A DNA stretch of 33,808 bases, taken from Thermoplasmata archaeon. GTDB lineage: Archaea > Thermoplasmatota > Thermoplasmata > Thermoplasmatales > Thermoplasmataceae. The stretch is taken from contig JAJZZM010000003.1 of the NCBI GenBank assembly GCA_021797555.1, positions 1-33,808 of the forward strand. Direction: 5' to 3'. Position 1 is the stretch's first letter. Each line of letters begins with the position of its first letter. Of this stretch, positions 25,472 to 33,492 are shown in pieces. The notes under the pieces are model-generated. The model was not told the origin of the DNA. It did not search any database and saw only the letters and a program-made list of their open reading frames with translations. A program made the position numbers and the translations under genes.

Positions 25472-26614
25472 TTATATTGTTATGATTAGTTTATTATATC
25501 CGTACATTATATCATTATCTATTTTATCATCTGGTGCTGGTTCGATGGCATTGAATTTGTCTATATTACCTGAAAATTCCTCTAAAAAAATCCTTGATTC
25601 TAACCTTGCCAATGGTGCTCCTAAACAGAAATGTATTCCATTTCCAAATGCTATATGTCTTTTATTTTTTCTATCCGGATTAAATTCTTCTGGCTCTTCA
25701 TAAAGATCTTCATCTCTATTAGCAGACCCAAGGTATAACTGAATGAAATTATTTTTATTTACATCAACGCCATTTATATCTGTGCTGTTTTTTGCATATC
25801 TTCGTGTAGACTGGACAGGAGAAGCAAATCTTAGAGCTTCTTCTACTACAGAATTTATAAATTTATTATCGTTTTTCATTCTATCATATATTTCCGGCCT
25901 TTTTGATAATATAAGCAGGGTATTAGTGAGCAAATTTGTTGTTGTTTCGTTTCCGGCTACCAGCAATAGAATTGCAAAACTTGCTATTTCAGGCTTTGTC
26001 AATTTTTTCCCATCAACAGCAACCTCAGTTAATCTCTTAATTAAATTATTGCCATCATCATTATCTACCATTCTATAAAAATATCTGGACATTTCCATCT
26101 GTGTATTTATATCAGGGCCACGCCCAAGTGACGTTGCAAGCCTGTCAGACCATTTTTTAAATAAATCCTTATCTTTAATTGGTATTCCCAGTATATCAGC
26201 TATAACATTTATAGGCAAGGGTGATGATAATGAAGATACCAAATCAAAGGACCTTTTATTTTTTATATTATTGATTAATGATACTGTTATTTCCCTTATT
26301 TTATCTTCATAGGGCATTATTGCATTTGGAGAAAATGCATTGCTTACAAGATCCCTCAAATCTGTATGCGCTGGTGGATCTGATATCAATATGCTTGGCG
26401 ATACCATTTTATTAAGTTTCTGTGCAGTTTCTAAGCCAAGAAGGTCCCTGAACTGGGATGAATATGTTTTATAATCAGATAAAACATTTACTATATCCTT
26501 ATTTTTAAATAAATATATTACATTACCTTCCTTATAAATTGGATTTTTATTCCTCATTTTTTTATACCATTCAAATGGTTCCTCCCTATATGTAGGTATA
26601 TTCATATTATACAT
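25472..26614 (-). CDS. Cytochrome P450 (CYP119/CYP231-like, soluble)
   Basis: A 380-residue soluble P450 with no membrane anchor, the compact size of archaeal thermophilic P450s. The I-helix oxygen-activating motif is AGNETTTN (220-227), the ExxR motif is EALR (259-262), SANRDED (297-303) follows, and the heme-thiolate loop FGNGIHFCLGAPLARLE has Cys330. Several stretches parallel Sulfolobus CYP119 and the CYP231 proteins of Ferroplasma and Picrophilus. It inserts oxygen into an unknown substrate using electrons from a ferredoxin; no ferredoxin or reductase gene lies next to it. ATG at 26614, with a second ATG three codons in. Divergent from the MFS transporter gene across a 343-base spacer that holds only AT-rich promoter DNA. 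Confidence 0.9.
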   Translation of the reverse strand: MYNMNIPTYREEPFEWYKKMRNKNPIYKEGNVIYLFKNKDIVNVLSDYKTYSSQFRDLLGLETAQKLNKMVSPSILISDPPAHTDLRDLVSNAFSPNAIMPYEDKIREITVSLINNIKNKRSFDLVSSLSSPLPINVIADILGIPIKDKDLFKKWSDRLATSLGRGPDINTQMEMSRYFYRMVDNDDGNNLIKRLTEVAVDGKKLTKPEIASFAILLLVAGNETTTNLLTNTLLILSKRPEIYDRMKNDNKFINSVVEEALRFASPVQSTRRYAKNSTDINGVDVNKNNFIQLYLGSANRDEDLYEEPEEFNPDRKNKRHIAFGNGIHFCLGAPLARLESRIFLEEFSGNIDKFNAIEPAPDDKIDNDIMYGYNKLIITI

Positions 26615-26930
26615 AAATTAATTATAAATAAAATAGTTATGCAATTTCTGTATATACCTTAAATTTTTAGCCCGGAATATTTATATATCCTTAATATTAC
26701 ATAAAGCTTTATTTGGTTTCATCTATCTAACTATGTAAACTGATGTATATAAATTATTAATAAATTAAAAATATTTTGAGTATAATTCTCCGGAATAACT
26801 CGTGCCTTTATGAACCTATATTTATATAAGATGTTAATTGTACCAGTATTAAATATATTGGATATAATGTATATAATCAATTATACTTATAATTTATATT
26901 AAATTCTATTAATATAACATTGTAAATATT

Positions 26931-26938
26931 AATATATA
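26931..26938 (+). promoter_or_regulatory. TATA box for the MFS transporter gene
   Basis: AATATATA lies about 24 bases before the ATG at 26958, as in other genes here. The 26615-26957 spacer otherwise shows nothing but AT-rich sequence. Confidence 0.4.
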
Positions 26939-26957
26939 TGTAAACGTTAATAGGTTA

Positions 26958-28283
26958 ATGGAAAAAAATGATAATACAAATTTCCTAAGGGAAATGGATA
27001 ATCTGAAACCAAGCAGATATCATTATTTTATAGATATATTATCTGATATGGGATATTTTCTTGATGGTTACGATTTACTGGTAATAGGGCCGGCATTAAT
27101 ATTTATTGCACCATTATTTCATATTGGGGCGGTAATATCATCACTTATCGGTGTTGCAACAATTGTTGGGCAATTAATTGGTGGTGCTGTTTTTGGTTTT
27201 GTTGCCGATATGAAAGGCAGAAAAGTTATTTACCAGTGGGATATGCTTATCTTTGCTGTTTTTGCAGTTTTAAGTGCGTTGTCACAGAACTATATAGAAC
27301 TAATTGCTTTCAGGGCACTTCTTGGATTAGCTATAGGTGCAGATTATGCACTGACATTATCTATTATAGGTGAATTCTCTCCAGTAAAGCATCGTGGCAA
27401 ATATCTAGGTACAGGTTTAATGTCATGGTGGATAGGCGGTACTTTTGCCGTTGCCCTAGGGCTTTTATTCCTGCCATTGGGGAATATAGCCTGGAGATGG
27501 CTGCTTGGGGCCGGTGCAGTACCCGCAATAATTGTTTTAATCCTCAGGCGCAGGGTAGATGAAACACCAAGATATGCTGCAGAAAGAAATCAGAAAAATG
27601 AAATAAAAGACATAAAGGAAAAATTTAAAATTAAAAACGATAATGATTCAAATACACCATTTACTGCTGAAAAGGCTAACTACAAAAAAAGGGGTGTTTT
27701 TACATTTACATCATGGTTTCTTAACGATCTAATATTTTATGGCATAGGCATATACACAGCAACGCTGCTTCTGGAGCTTGGCTATTCATCACATTCAGGT
27801 TCGCTTGAATTAACGCTTGTATTATATATTATCGGAGTTATAGGAACGCTTGTTTTTGTATTTACCGCGGATATACTTGGCAGGAAGAAATGGCAGGAAT
27901 ATACATTTTTAGCCCAGGGAGTTGCATTATTTATATTAGCAATATATTTTATTGTGGTAAGGATAGCGCCCCCAATATTATTGTTATTCCCAATGTTTGC
28001 AATATTTTACTTTGCAAACGCAGGCGGTACAGGCGAAACAACAGGCATATTTGTCAGTGAATTATTCCCAACAAGGATGAGGACAACAGCAATGGGTGCA
28101 GGAACTGCTATAAGCAGGGTAGGTGCAATTATATCCGCGGTTATATTTCCGATAACACTGAAATTATATGGCATAGTTCCAATGGAACTTCTCCTATTTG
28201 TAGTTGGTGTAGCTGGATTCCTAATAACATTTTCCCTTGGAGAGGAAACAAAGGACAAATCATTGGAGGAATTATCGGATTAA
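26958..28283 (+). CDS. MFS transporter (sugar/phosphate:H+ symporter type)
   Basis: A 441-residue protein with 12 hydrophobic helices and a central polar loop (about 205-245). MFS motif A is GFVADMKGRK (80-89), the family's PESPR-like motif appears as DETPR, and acidic residues sit in the first helix (FLDGYDLLVIG, Asp36 and Asp39), typical of proton symporters of the sugar/phosphate porter group. In an acidophile it would use the very large proton gradient for uptake. The substrate cannot be read. ATG start, leaderless-type promoter; divergent from the P450. Confidence 0.85.
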   Translation: MEKNDNTNFLREMDNLKPSRYHYFIDILSDMGYFLDGYDLLVIGPALIFIAPLFHIGAVISSLIGVATIVGQLIGGAVFGFVADMKGRKVIYQWDMLIFAVFAVLSALSQNYIELIAFRALLGLAIGADYALTLSIIGEFSPVKHRGKYLGTGLMSWWIGGTFAVALGLLFLPLGNIAWRWLLGAGAVPAIIVLILRRRVDETPRYAAERNQKNEIKDIKEKFKIKNDNDSNTPFTAEKANYKKRGVFTFTSWFLNDLIFYGIGIYTATLLLELGYSSHSGSLELTLVLYIIGVIGTLVFVFTADILGRKKWQEYTFLAQGVALFILAIYFIVVRIAPPILLLFPMFAIFYFANAGGTGETTGIFVSELFPTRMRTTAMGAGTAISRVGAIISAVIFPITLKLYGIVPMELLLFVVGVAGFLITFSLGEETKDKSLEELSD

Positions 28284-28349
28284 TAATAAATTTTAATAAT
28301 TAAATAAATATATATGACATAGCCCAAAAATAAATACATTTTTAATAAA

Positions 28350-28859
28350 TTATTTTGTTTTGTAAACAATATACCACATTTTATTATTATTAATTTTATA
28401 GTTATTTTCAGATGCATAATTTTTTACTTTATCCATAGGTATCTGCAATTCTTCTGAAGAATGTGGATTTGATATTCCGGATGATTCTGGAGACCAGTCA
28501 GCAATGATAATGGTTTTATATGTAATCCTCTCTATTTCATTCATGGCTTTTATAATATTATTAAAATGGTGTGCTGAAAATAATGATATCGATGTTGAAA
28601 ATTGATTATCATGGAATCCTGTTTCCTCTATAGATGTTTTTAATAATTTTAACCTATTTTCATAAATTTCATTTAAAAATGTATTTTTTAATTCGCCAAA
28701 CCTCCACATTTCAGGGTCAATACTAGTAATATTCATATTTTTATTGTTTATTAGCGCCTTGATTACCGTTCCAAACCCCGTTCCAATATCCAGAATGTTA
28801 TTTCCGGTTATTATGGGTATTATTTTATTCATTATTTCACCCATTGATGGTTCATTCAT
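28350..28859 (-). CDS. Small class I SAM-dependent methyltransferase
   Basis: A 169-residue protein with the SAM loop NILDIGTGFGTVI (about 21-33), the strand-2 acidic end in ITSIDPEMW, and a post-motif region SISLFSAHHFNNI that resembles UbiE/COQ5-like enzymes. It is shorter than usual methyltransferases (about 200-250 residues) because the substrate lid is reduced. The acceptor is unknown. ATG at 28859. Lies 73 bases downstream of the P-type ATPase gene on the same strand, so it may be cotranscribed with it. Confidence 0.75.
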   Translation of the reverse strand: MNEPSMGEIMNKIIPIITGNNILDIGTGFGTVIKALINNKNMNITSIDPEMWRFGELKNTFLNEIYENRLKLLKTSIEETGFHDNQFSTSISLFSAHHFNNIIKAMNEIERITYKTIIIADWSPESSGISNPHSSEELQIPMDKVKNYASENNYKINNNKMWYIVYKTK

Positions 28860-28932
28860 AATAATTGCCTGATTTTAAATATTATTTTATAATTATAATG
28901 CATTAATAAATGTTATTGTTAAAACATAATAT

Positions 28933-31338
28933 TTATAGCATCGAAAATTTATCGCTTTTTCTATAAATAAAATTTTTAATATAATCTGTAATAAATAAGA
29001 ACGCAATGGAAAATATTCCTATTATGATGAAATAATAAATATTGAGTGGTGCCATTAATATTCCATAATATGCTATTATGAATGTTATTATTATTGCAAA
29101 TATAATCTGCATTGCTACCGGCATGCTTGGTCTGGATTTAAAGAATCTTCCTCTGGCACGTATTGATAACAATAAAGCTTCTATAGAGAATAAAAATGCA
29201 GTGAACATAAAAGTTTCAAATTTTCCCCTGTTTAAGTGGAAATAACTTAAGCCCAAATAACCTAAAATACTTACCTCAAATATTACCATAATGCCGAAAA
29301 TCATTGAAGCATACAATATTGTTTTTGTTCCCCATACATCGGGTTTCCTTACATATCCTTCCATATCAGTAGCAAGTGTTATGCTTCCAATGTCATTGAT
29401 AAATATCATTAATATAAGCTGTATTGAACGTATGGGCAAAAATTTTATAATCATAAATGCCACCGCAAGAAAGAAAGCTATCTGGAATATCCTTGTTACC
29501 TTATTCAATGTATACGTAATCATTCTTTCAAATATTGACCTGCTTTCTATAACTGCATTTACTATTGGCTCTATTCCTGGCGAGGTTAAAACTATTGTGG
29601 CTGCACTTTTAGCAACATCGGTTGCGTTTGAAACTGCTATTCCAACCTCAGCCTGTTTTAATGCCGGTGCATCATTAACGCCATCGCCGGTCATGCCCAC
29701 ATGGTAACCAGATCTCTGCAATGTTTTTACAATTTCATATTTATTTTTCGGAAATACCCCGGCAAATCCATCGTGGCTTATTATAAGCTCTGATGAACTT
29801 TTTTCATCCAGGTTGGATAATGATTTGACATCCAGTATATTATCTCCTATTCCGACCTCCCTTGCTATCTCCTTGGCTGTATCTATATTATCCCCGGTAA
29901 GCATTTTTACCTGGATTCCAAGGGATTTTAGGTCTGTTATAAGTTTTTTGCTATCCGGCCTTGGCTTATCATTTAGTGGTATTATTCCAGCAAATGACCA
30001 TTTATAATCTTTTACCGCAACAGCAATTGTCCTGAATCCTTTTACTGAAAATTCCCTAATTTTATTATCTATCAGTTCTTTATCTGGATCATTTAAATTG
30101 CATTTATCAATTATAACCGCAGGAAATCCTTTTATAACTGATATATTTTTGTTATTTACAACAGCATCGGCACCTGAAGTTTTTGTATCCGGATTAAAGG
30201 GAACAAATTTTAACAATTTATAATCATACTTGGTTTTATTATAAATTTTAAAGCCATTTATTATTGCATTGTCTATTTCATCGTTATCCTCCTTCCTTGA
30301 TGCTATGCTTCCATAAAAAAGAACATCTTCTTTTGAAAAATTATCATAGTTGAACGGATCGGAAATAGATAATTCATTTCCTGTGATTGTTCCGGTTTTA
30401 TCCAGGCAGACAACATTTATTGTCGATGCCTCCTCTATGGCTTCAAGTTTTGTTACAAGTATATTTTTTGATGAAAGTTTTTCTGTACCGTATGCCATGG
30501 CAACTGTAAATGCAGCCGGAAGGCCAACAGGCACGGATGCTAATAATATTAACAGTGAAAATGGTATTATAGACACTATACTTATATGCGATAAAATCGA
30601 TACAATAAAAACTAAAATTATCAGGGCAATATCTATATATATTAAATATTTTATTAAATTTAAAACATCGGTTTCAATATGTATTTTTCCCTTAGCTATT
30701 CTTACCAAATCAGCTGTTTTTCCGAACGATGTATTTTTTCCAGTTTTTAATACAAGTGCAGTTGCCTCGCCCTCCTTAACAATTGATGATGAATAAATTG
30801 GGTCGCCCTTATTTTTATCAACAGGCAGAGATTCACCTGTTAGCATTGATTGATCCACGGATAAATAATTGCCCTCTATTGTGATACAATCTGCAGGCAC
30901 TATATCCCCCATTCTAATTCTTATAATATCTCCGGGGACAATAAATTTTGATGGCATAATTTTCCATTGCTTGTCCCTTTCAACGTTTACATTTACAGAA
31001 AGTTTTTTCTTAAGCAATTCTAATGTATTATCTGCCTTGAATTCCTCCAAAAAACCTGCAACTGCAGTAAATAATAATAATCCAACAACTATATACGCAT
31101 CTATAAATTTATGCAAAAAAATAGATATTAATATAACAGCAATAAGCATAAAAGGTATTGGTCCCCAGAATTTGGAAAAAAATTTCTTAATATGGCTTTC
31201 CTTTTTTGCAACTATTTCATTATATCCATATTTTTTTATTCTTGATTCTGCATCAGATTCTGTTAATCCATTAATATCTGATGAAAGCTCTTTTAATTCG
31301 CTGTTAATATCTATTTTTTCTGGTTTGTTGCCAGCCAT
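28933..31338 (-). CDS. Plasma-membrane H+-ATPase-type P-type ATPase
   Basis: A P-type ATPase of type IIIA (fungal/plant PMA and Methanocaldococcus MJ1226 group), 801 residues from the ATG at 31338. A longer frame reaches 31416, but its 26 extra residues lack conserved features. The actuator loop is LTGES (167-171), M4 contains VPVGLPA (269-275), the phosphorylated Asp is Asp313 in DKTGT, and nucleotide/hinge motifs are TGDN (481-484) and GDGVNDAP (551-558). M6 keeps the Asn-Asp pair (FINDIG, Asp649) that corresponds to the proton-binding aspartate of plant pumps. The C-terminal autoinhibitory domain of plant enzymes is absent. Expected to pump H+ out using ATP; K+ or another cation cannot be excluded. 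About ten membrane helices. Single gene, followed by a small methyltransferase. Confidence 0.88.
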   Translation of the reverse strand: MAGNKPEKIDINSELKELSSDINGLTESDAESRIKKYGYNEIVAKKESHIKKFFSKFWGPIPFMLIAVILISIFLHKFIDAYIVVGLLLFTAVAGFLEEFKADNTLELLKKKLSVNVNVERDKQWKIMPSKFIVPGDIIRIRMGDIVPADCITIEGNYLSVDQSMLTGESLPVDKNKGDPIYSSSIVKEGEATALVLKTGKNTSFGKTADLVRIAKGKIHIETDVLNLIKYLIYIDIALIILVFIVSILSHISIVSIIPFSLLILLASVPVGLPAAFTVAMAYGTEKLSSKNILVTKLEAIEEASTINVVCLDKTGTITGNELSISDPFNYDNFSKEDVLFYGSIASRKEDNDEIDNAIINGFKIYNKTKYDYKLLKFVPFNPDTKTSGADAVVNNKNISVIKGFPAVIIDKCNLNDPDKELIDNKIREFSVKGFRTIAVAVKDYKWSFAGIIPLNDKPRPDSKKLITDLKSLGIQVKMLTGDNIDTAKEIAREVGIGDNILDVKSLSNLDEKSSSELIISHDGFAGVFPKNKYEIVKTLQRSGYHVGMTGDGVNDAPALKQAEVGIAVSNATDVAKSAATIVLTSPGIEPIVNAVIESRSIFERMITYTLNKVTRIFQIAFFLAVAFMIIKFLPIRSIQLILMIFINDIGSITLATDMEGYVRKPDVWGTKTILYASMIFGIMVIFEVSILGYLGLSYFHLNRGKFETFMFTAFLFSIEALLLSIRARGRFFKSRPSMPVAMQIIFAIIITFIIAYYGILMAPLNIYYFIIIGIFSIAFLFITDYIKNFIYRKSDKFSML

Positions 31339-31524
31339 ACTTTGATTAACACCACAATATATAATTTGGTTTTTATATATATTTTTTTGTAAATTATAAA
31401 ATATATTCACAGTCAAGGATTTCTAAAATATTTATTGTGAATATATAATCCTGATATGCAATATAAATAAATTAATTAGAATTGTTAATAATGTTCTGGT
31501 TCATCCATTAAAAGTCATAAAAAA

Positions 31525-31534
31525 TATAAATAAT
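31525..31534 (+). promoter_or_regulatory. TATA box for the Rieske gene
   Basis: TATAAATAAT is centred about 24 bases before the ATG at 31554, consistent with a leaderless transcript. Confidence 0.5.
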
Positions 31535-31553
31535 ATATCGGCATAGTATAAAT

Positions 31554-31889
31554 ATGTGGAGGAAAGTTCTTGGATTGAAAGCGTTGGAAAACAACAATGG
31601 GTCTGTATCAATAAGGGTTAATTCGGATGAAATAATTTTTATTGCAAAAGTTAATAATAAGTTATATGCAATGAGTGGTGTATGCTCACATTTAAAATGC
31701 ATATTGGGGAATATATCTGAAGATAAAAAACATGTTATATGCCCGTGCCATAATGCTGAATTTGAACTTGACACCGGAAAAATGGTGGCACCGCCATTCA
31801 TAGCAAAGGATGCACCAATGGATAAATTGGGATTAAAAATATATAGTGTAAGGGAAGAAAACGGTTTTATTGAACTTGATCTTAATTAA
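31554..31889 (+). CDS. Soluble Rieske [2Fe-2S] protein with disulfide cysteines
   Basis: A 111-residue electron-transfer protein. The cluster ligands are Cys44 and His46 (CSHLKC) and Cys63 and His66 (CPCHNAEF). Cys49 and Cys65 occupy the positions that form the disulfide in cytochrome bc1/b6f Rieske proteins (CTHLGC ... CPCHGS) and are missing from bacterial Rieske-type ferredoxins. That suggests a higher-potential cluster. There is no signal peptide or membrane anchor, so it is cytoplasmic or anchored by a partner. ATG start, leaderless-type promoter. Its stop is five bases from the stop of the opposing gene. No dioxygenase or cytochrome b gene is adjacent. Confidence 0.85.
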   Translation: MWRKVLGLKALENNNGSVSIRVNSDEIIFIAKVNNKLYAMSGVCSHLKCILGNISEDKKHVICPCHNAEFELDTGKMVAPPFIAKDAPMDKLGLKIYSVREENGFIELDLN

Positions 31890-31894
31890 AAATT

Positions 31895-32500
31895 TTATAA
31901 ATAAATAATTTCAGAAAAAATTTTTATTATTTCTGATATATTTACTGTTTTATGCGGGTTAGGCCTTGCCCTTGAGGATATATACACTCCATATGGTTCA
32001 TATAAATTTTCTGATTTATAATCTCCATATGGGGAAAATATAATGAATTCGTCAAGCTTATTTATAATATTATATATGTTTGAATCAATAAGAGAGTATA
32101 TATTGCATTTTTCATCCATGCTAAAATTCCTATTTAATACATTTATTGAGGCAATTACTGGCGATTTACCTATATTTTTATCTATTAATTTAAAAACTTC
32201 TGAAATTTCAGTGTTATAATCTATATTTTTATAATCAGATGAATATATGCCATATGTGGGGTTTTTAACAGGTATATTAATAAGAACTGTATTCGATTTA
32301 TTAATGTTTTCAGGCATATTAAAGCCATTATTATATTCCATAATAACTGACCAGGCATTTTCAATATTAAAATTATTATTGTAAACAACCCCCCTGCCAC
32401 TGGTATTAAATAATGATGTAATTGCAGGGATTTTGCATCTCATAAAATATCCATAGCTAAAACCGTTTATTCCAAGCATTAAAGATTTTACATTAACCAT
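31895..32500 (-). CDS. Uncharacterised protein, distant alkaline-phosphatase-fold-like
   Basis: A 201-residue soluble protein that I cannot name with certainty. The beginning (LMLGINGFSYGYFMRCKIPA) and the end (IIFSPYGDYKSE, then YGVYISSRARP) have the layout of type I phosphodiesterase/alkaline phosphatase superfamily proteins, which start with GxDG and end with SDHG. Here the metal-binding Asp is Asn (GING) and the D-H-G is P-Y-G, so any phosphatase activity is doubtful. It is less than half the usual length. The start (ATG at 32500) overlaps the thioredoxin gene's end by 13 bases, so the two are cotranscribed and translationally coupled. Confidence 0.5.
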   Translation of the reverse strand: MVNVKSLMLGINGFSYGYFMRCKIPAITSLFNTSGRGVVYNNNFNIENAWSVIMEYNNGFNMPENINKSNTVLINIPVKNPTYGIYSSDYKNIDYNTEISEVFKLIDKNIGKSPVIASINVLNRNFSMDEKCNIYSLIDSNIYNIINKLDEFIIFSPYGDYKSENLYEPYGVYISSRARPNPHKTVNISEIIKIFSEIIYL

Positions 32501-32865
32501 TTTAACTTCTCCTCAAGAGAATTTTTTGGTACAACTCCCACAGACCTGTTTACCAAAATTCCATCCTTAAAATACAAAACTGTTGGTAAACCTGTTATCT
32601 GGTACTGGTATAATAATTCCATATTTTCATCTCCATTAACCTTAGCAAATTTTACATTTCTATATTTTAGTGATAAATCCTTAACCAAAGGAGATAATAT
32701 ATGACATGGGGCGCACCATGGTGCCCAGAAGTCTATAACGCACAAATCATTTTTTGAAATAAAATCATAAAAGTTTGTTTTGTCTATAGAAATCATATCA
32801 TTGTTTTTTAACGAATCCATTATTTCCTTTAATTTTTCTTGCCTTATTTTTTCCTCTTCGTTCAT
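32488..32865 (-). CDS. Thioredoxin
   Basis: A 125-residue thioredoxin-fold protein with a 25-residue charged N-terminal extension. The redox motif is WCAPC (Cys51 and Cys54) inside VIDFWAPWCAPCH, and the cis-proline is Pro94 in TGLPTVLYF. It exchanges dithiol/disulfide in the cytoplasm. The CAPC dipeptide differs from the CGPC of classical thioredoxins and should shift its redox potential. ATG at 32865. Its 3' end overlaps the gene for the phosphatase-like protein by 13 bases, so the pair is an operon; a functional link is possible but unproven. Confidence 0.9.
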   Translation of the reverse strand: MNEEEKIRQEKLKEIMDSLKNNDMISIDKTNFYDFISKNDLCVIDFWAPWCAPCHILSPLVKDLSLKYRNVKFAKVNGDENMELLYQYQITGLPTVLYFKDGILVNRSVGVVPKNSLEEKLKWLM

Positions 32866-33492
32866 TGGATAATAATTATAAAAACGTATTTATTTCTAAT
32901 CATTTTTAATAACAATATTAGTATGTTTCAAGTTTTATAAAAAATTAGCCATATTTTATGTTTAAATAATAATTATAATGATGTTATATTCTAGGCATGG
33001 TATCAGAGGAAGTATAAGGTTATGGTTTATGTTAATCATGTTAACATTCATCTTGAGGAGTTATTATCTCTCCGATGTTTAGACTTCCGGAGTATAATCC
33101 AATACTTTCTATCCAATCAGCAAAAGCTTCATGGATTGCCCCTTTTATTATATTGTAGGAAGCCTACAAGTCTGCATGCATAAGTATTCTTTTTGCAGAT
33201 CTGTATACACCTCTTGTTATCATCTTTCCGAGATAGGCACAATTCCTGTTTAATGATCAATATCAAACACTGATAATATTCATAATTTCCTGTAATCACG
33301 GTTACATAACCATATACTGTGTTTAATAGAAGAAGGCAATAGAAGGGTTTATCATTATAGAGATTACCTGTAGGCTGTATGCAGGTTTTTCATTACACTG
33401 AAGCATTACCGTTGGAAGACTTAATATAAGCCCCTATGTTAGGTGGACATATACATGAAACAGGCAGCTCCAATTCTTTAGCATGAGGTGGC
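32866..33492. other. Gene-free 630-base region with TnpB relic
   Basis: Contains the TnpB pseudogene at 33041-33256. The stretch 33257-33480 gives broken minus-strand frames of no recognisable family and is probably further decayed element DNA. 32866-33040 is AT-rich promoter-like DNA for the thioredoxin operon. Confidence 0.5.
33041..33256 (-). pseudogene. TnpB (IS605/IS1341-type) C-terminal pseudogene
   Basis: The minus-strand frame reads NCAYLGKMITRGVYRSAKRI, then LMHADL, then TAG (33164-33166), then ASYNIIKGAIHEAF and on to GLYSGSLNIGEI, ending in TAA at 33041. This follows the end of TnpB proteins (YxGKRIKRGLxRSxxG, then INADVNGAYNI, then the AFADGIEGVGL-type tail). The zinc-finger cysteines are incomplete, the body of the protein is missing, and a stop replaces the residue after HADL/V. 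It is a dead remnant of an IS605-family element. It lies next to the acetyl-CoA synthetase gene. Confidence 0.8.

Noticed and set aside
29291-31345. Several long open frames on the plus strand opposite the P-type ATPase gene
   Set aside because: They are antisense to a gene with all P-type ATPase motifs, have no recognisable domains and arise from AT-rich codon patterns.
33164-33166. In-frame TAG in the TnpB-like frame as a possible recoded (pyrrolysine) codon
   Set aside because: The rest of the gene is missing and its zinc-finger cysteines are incomplete, so simple decay is the better explanation.
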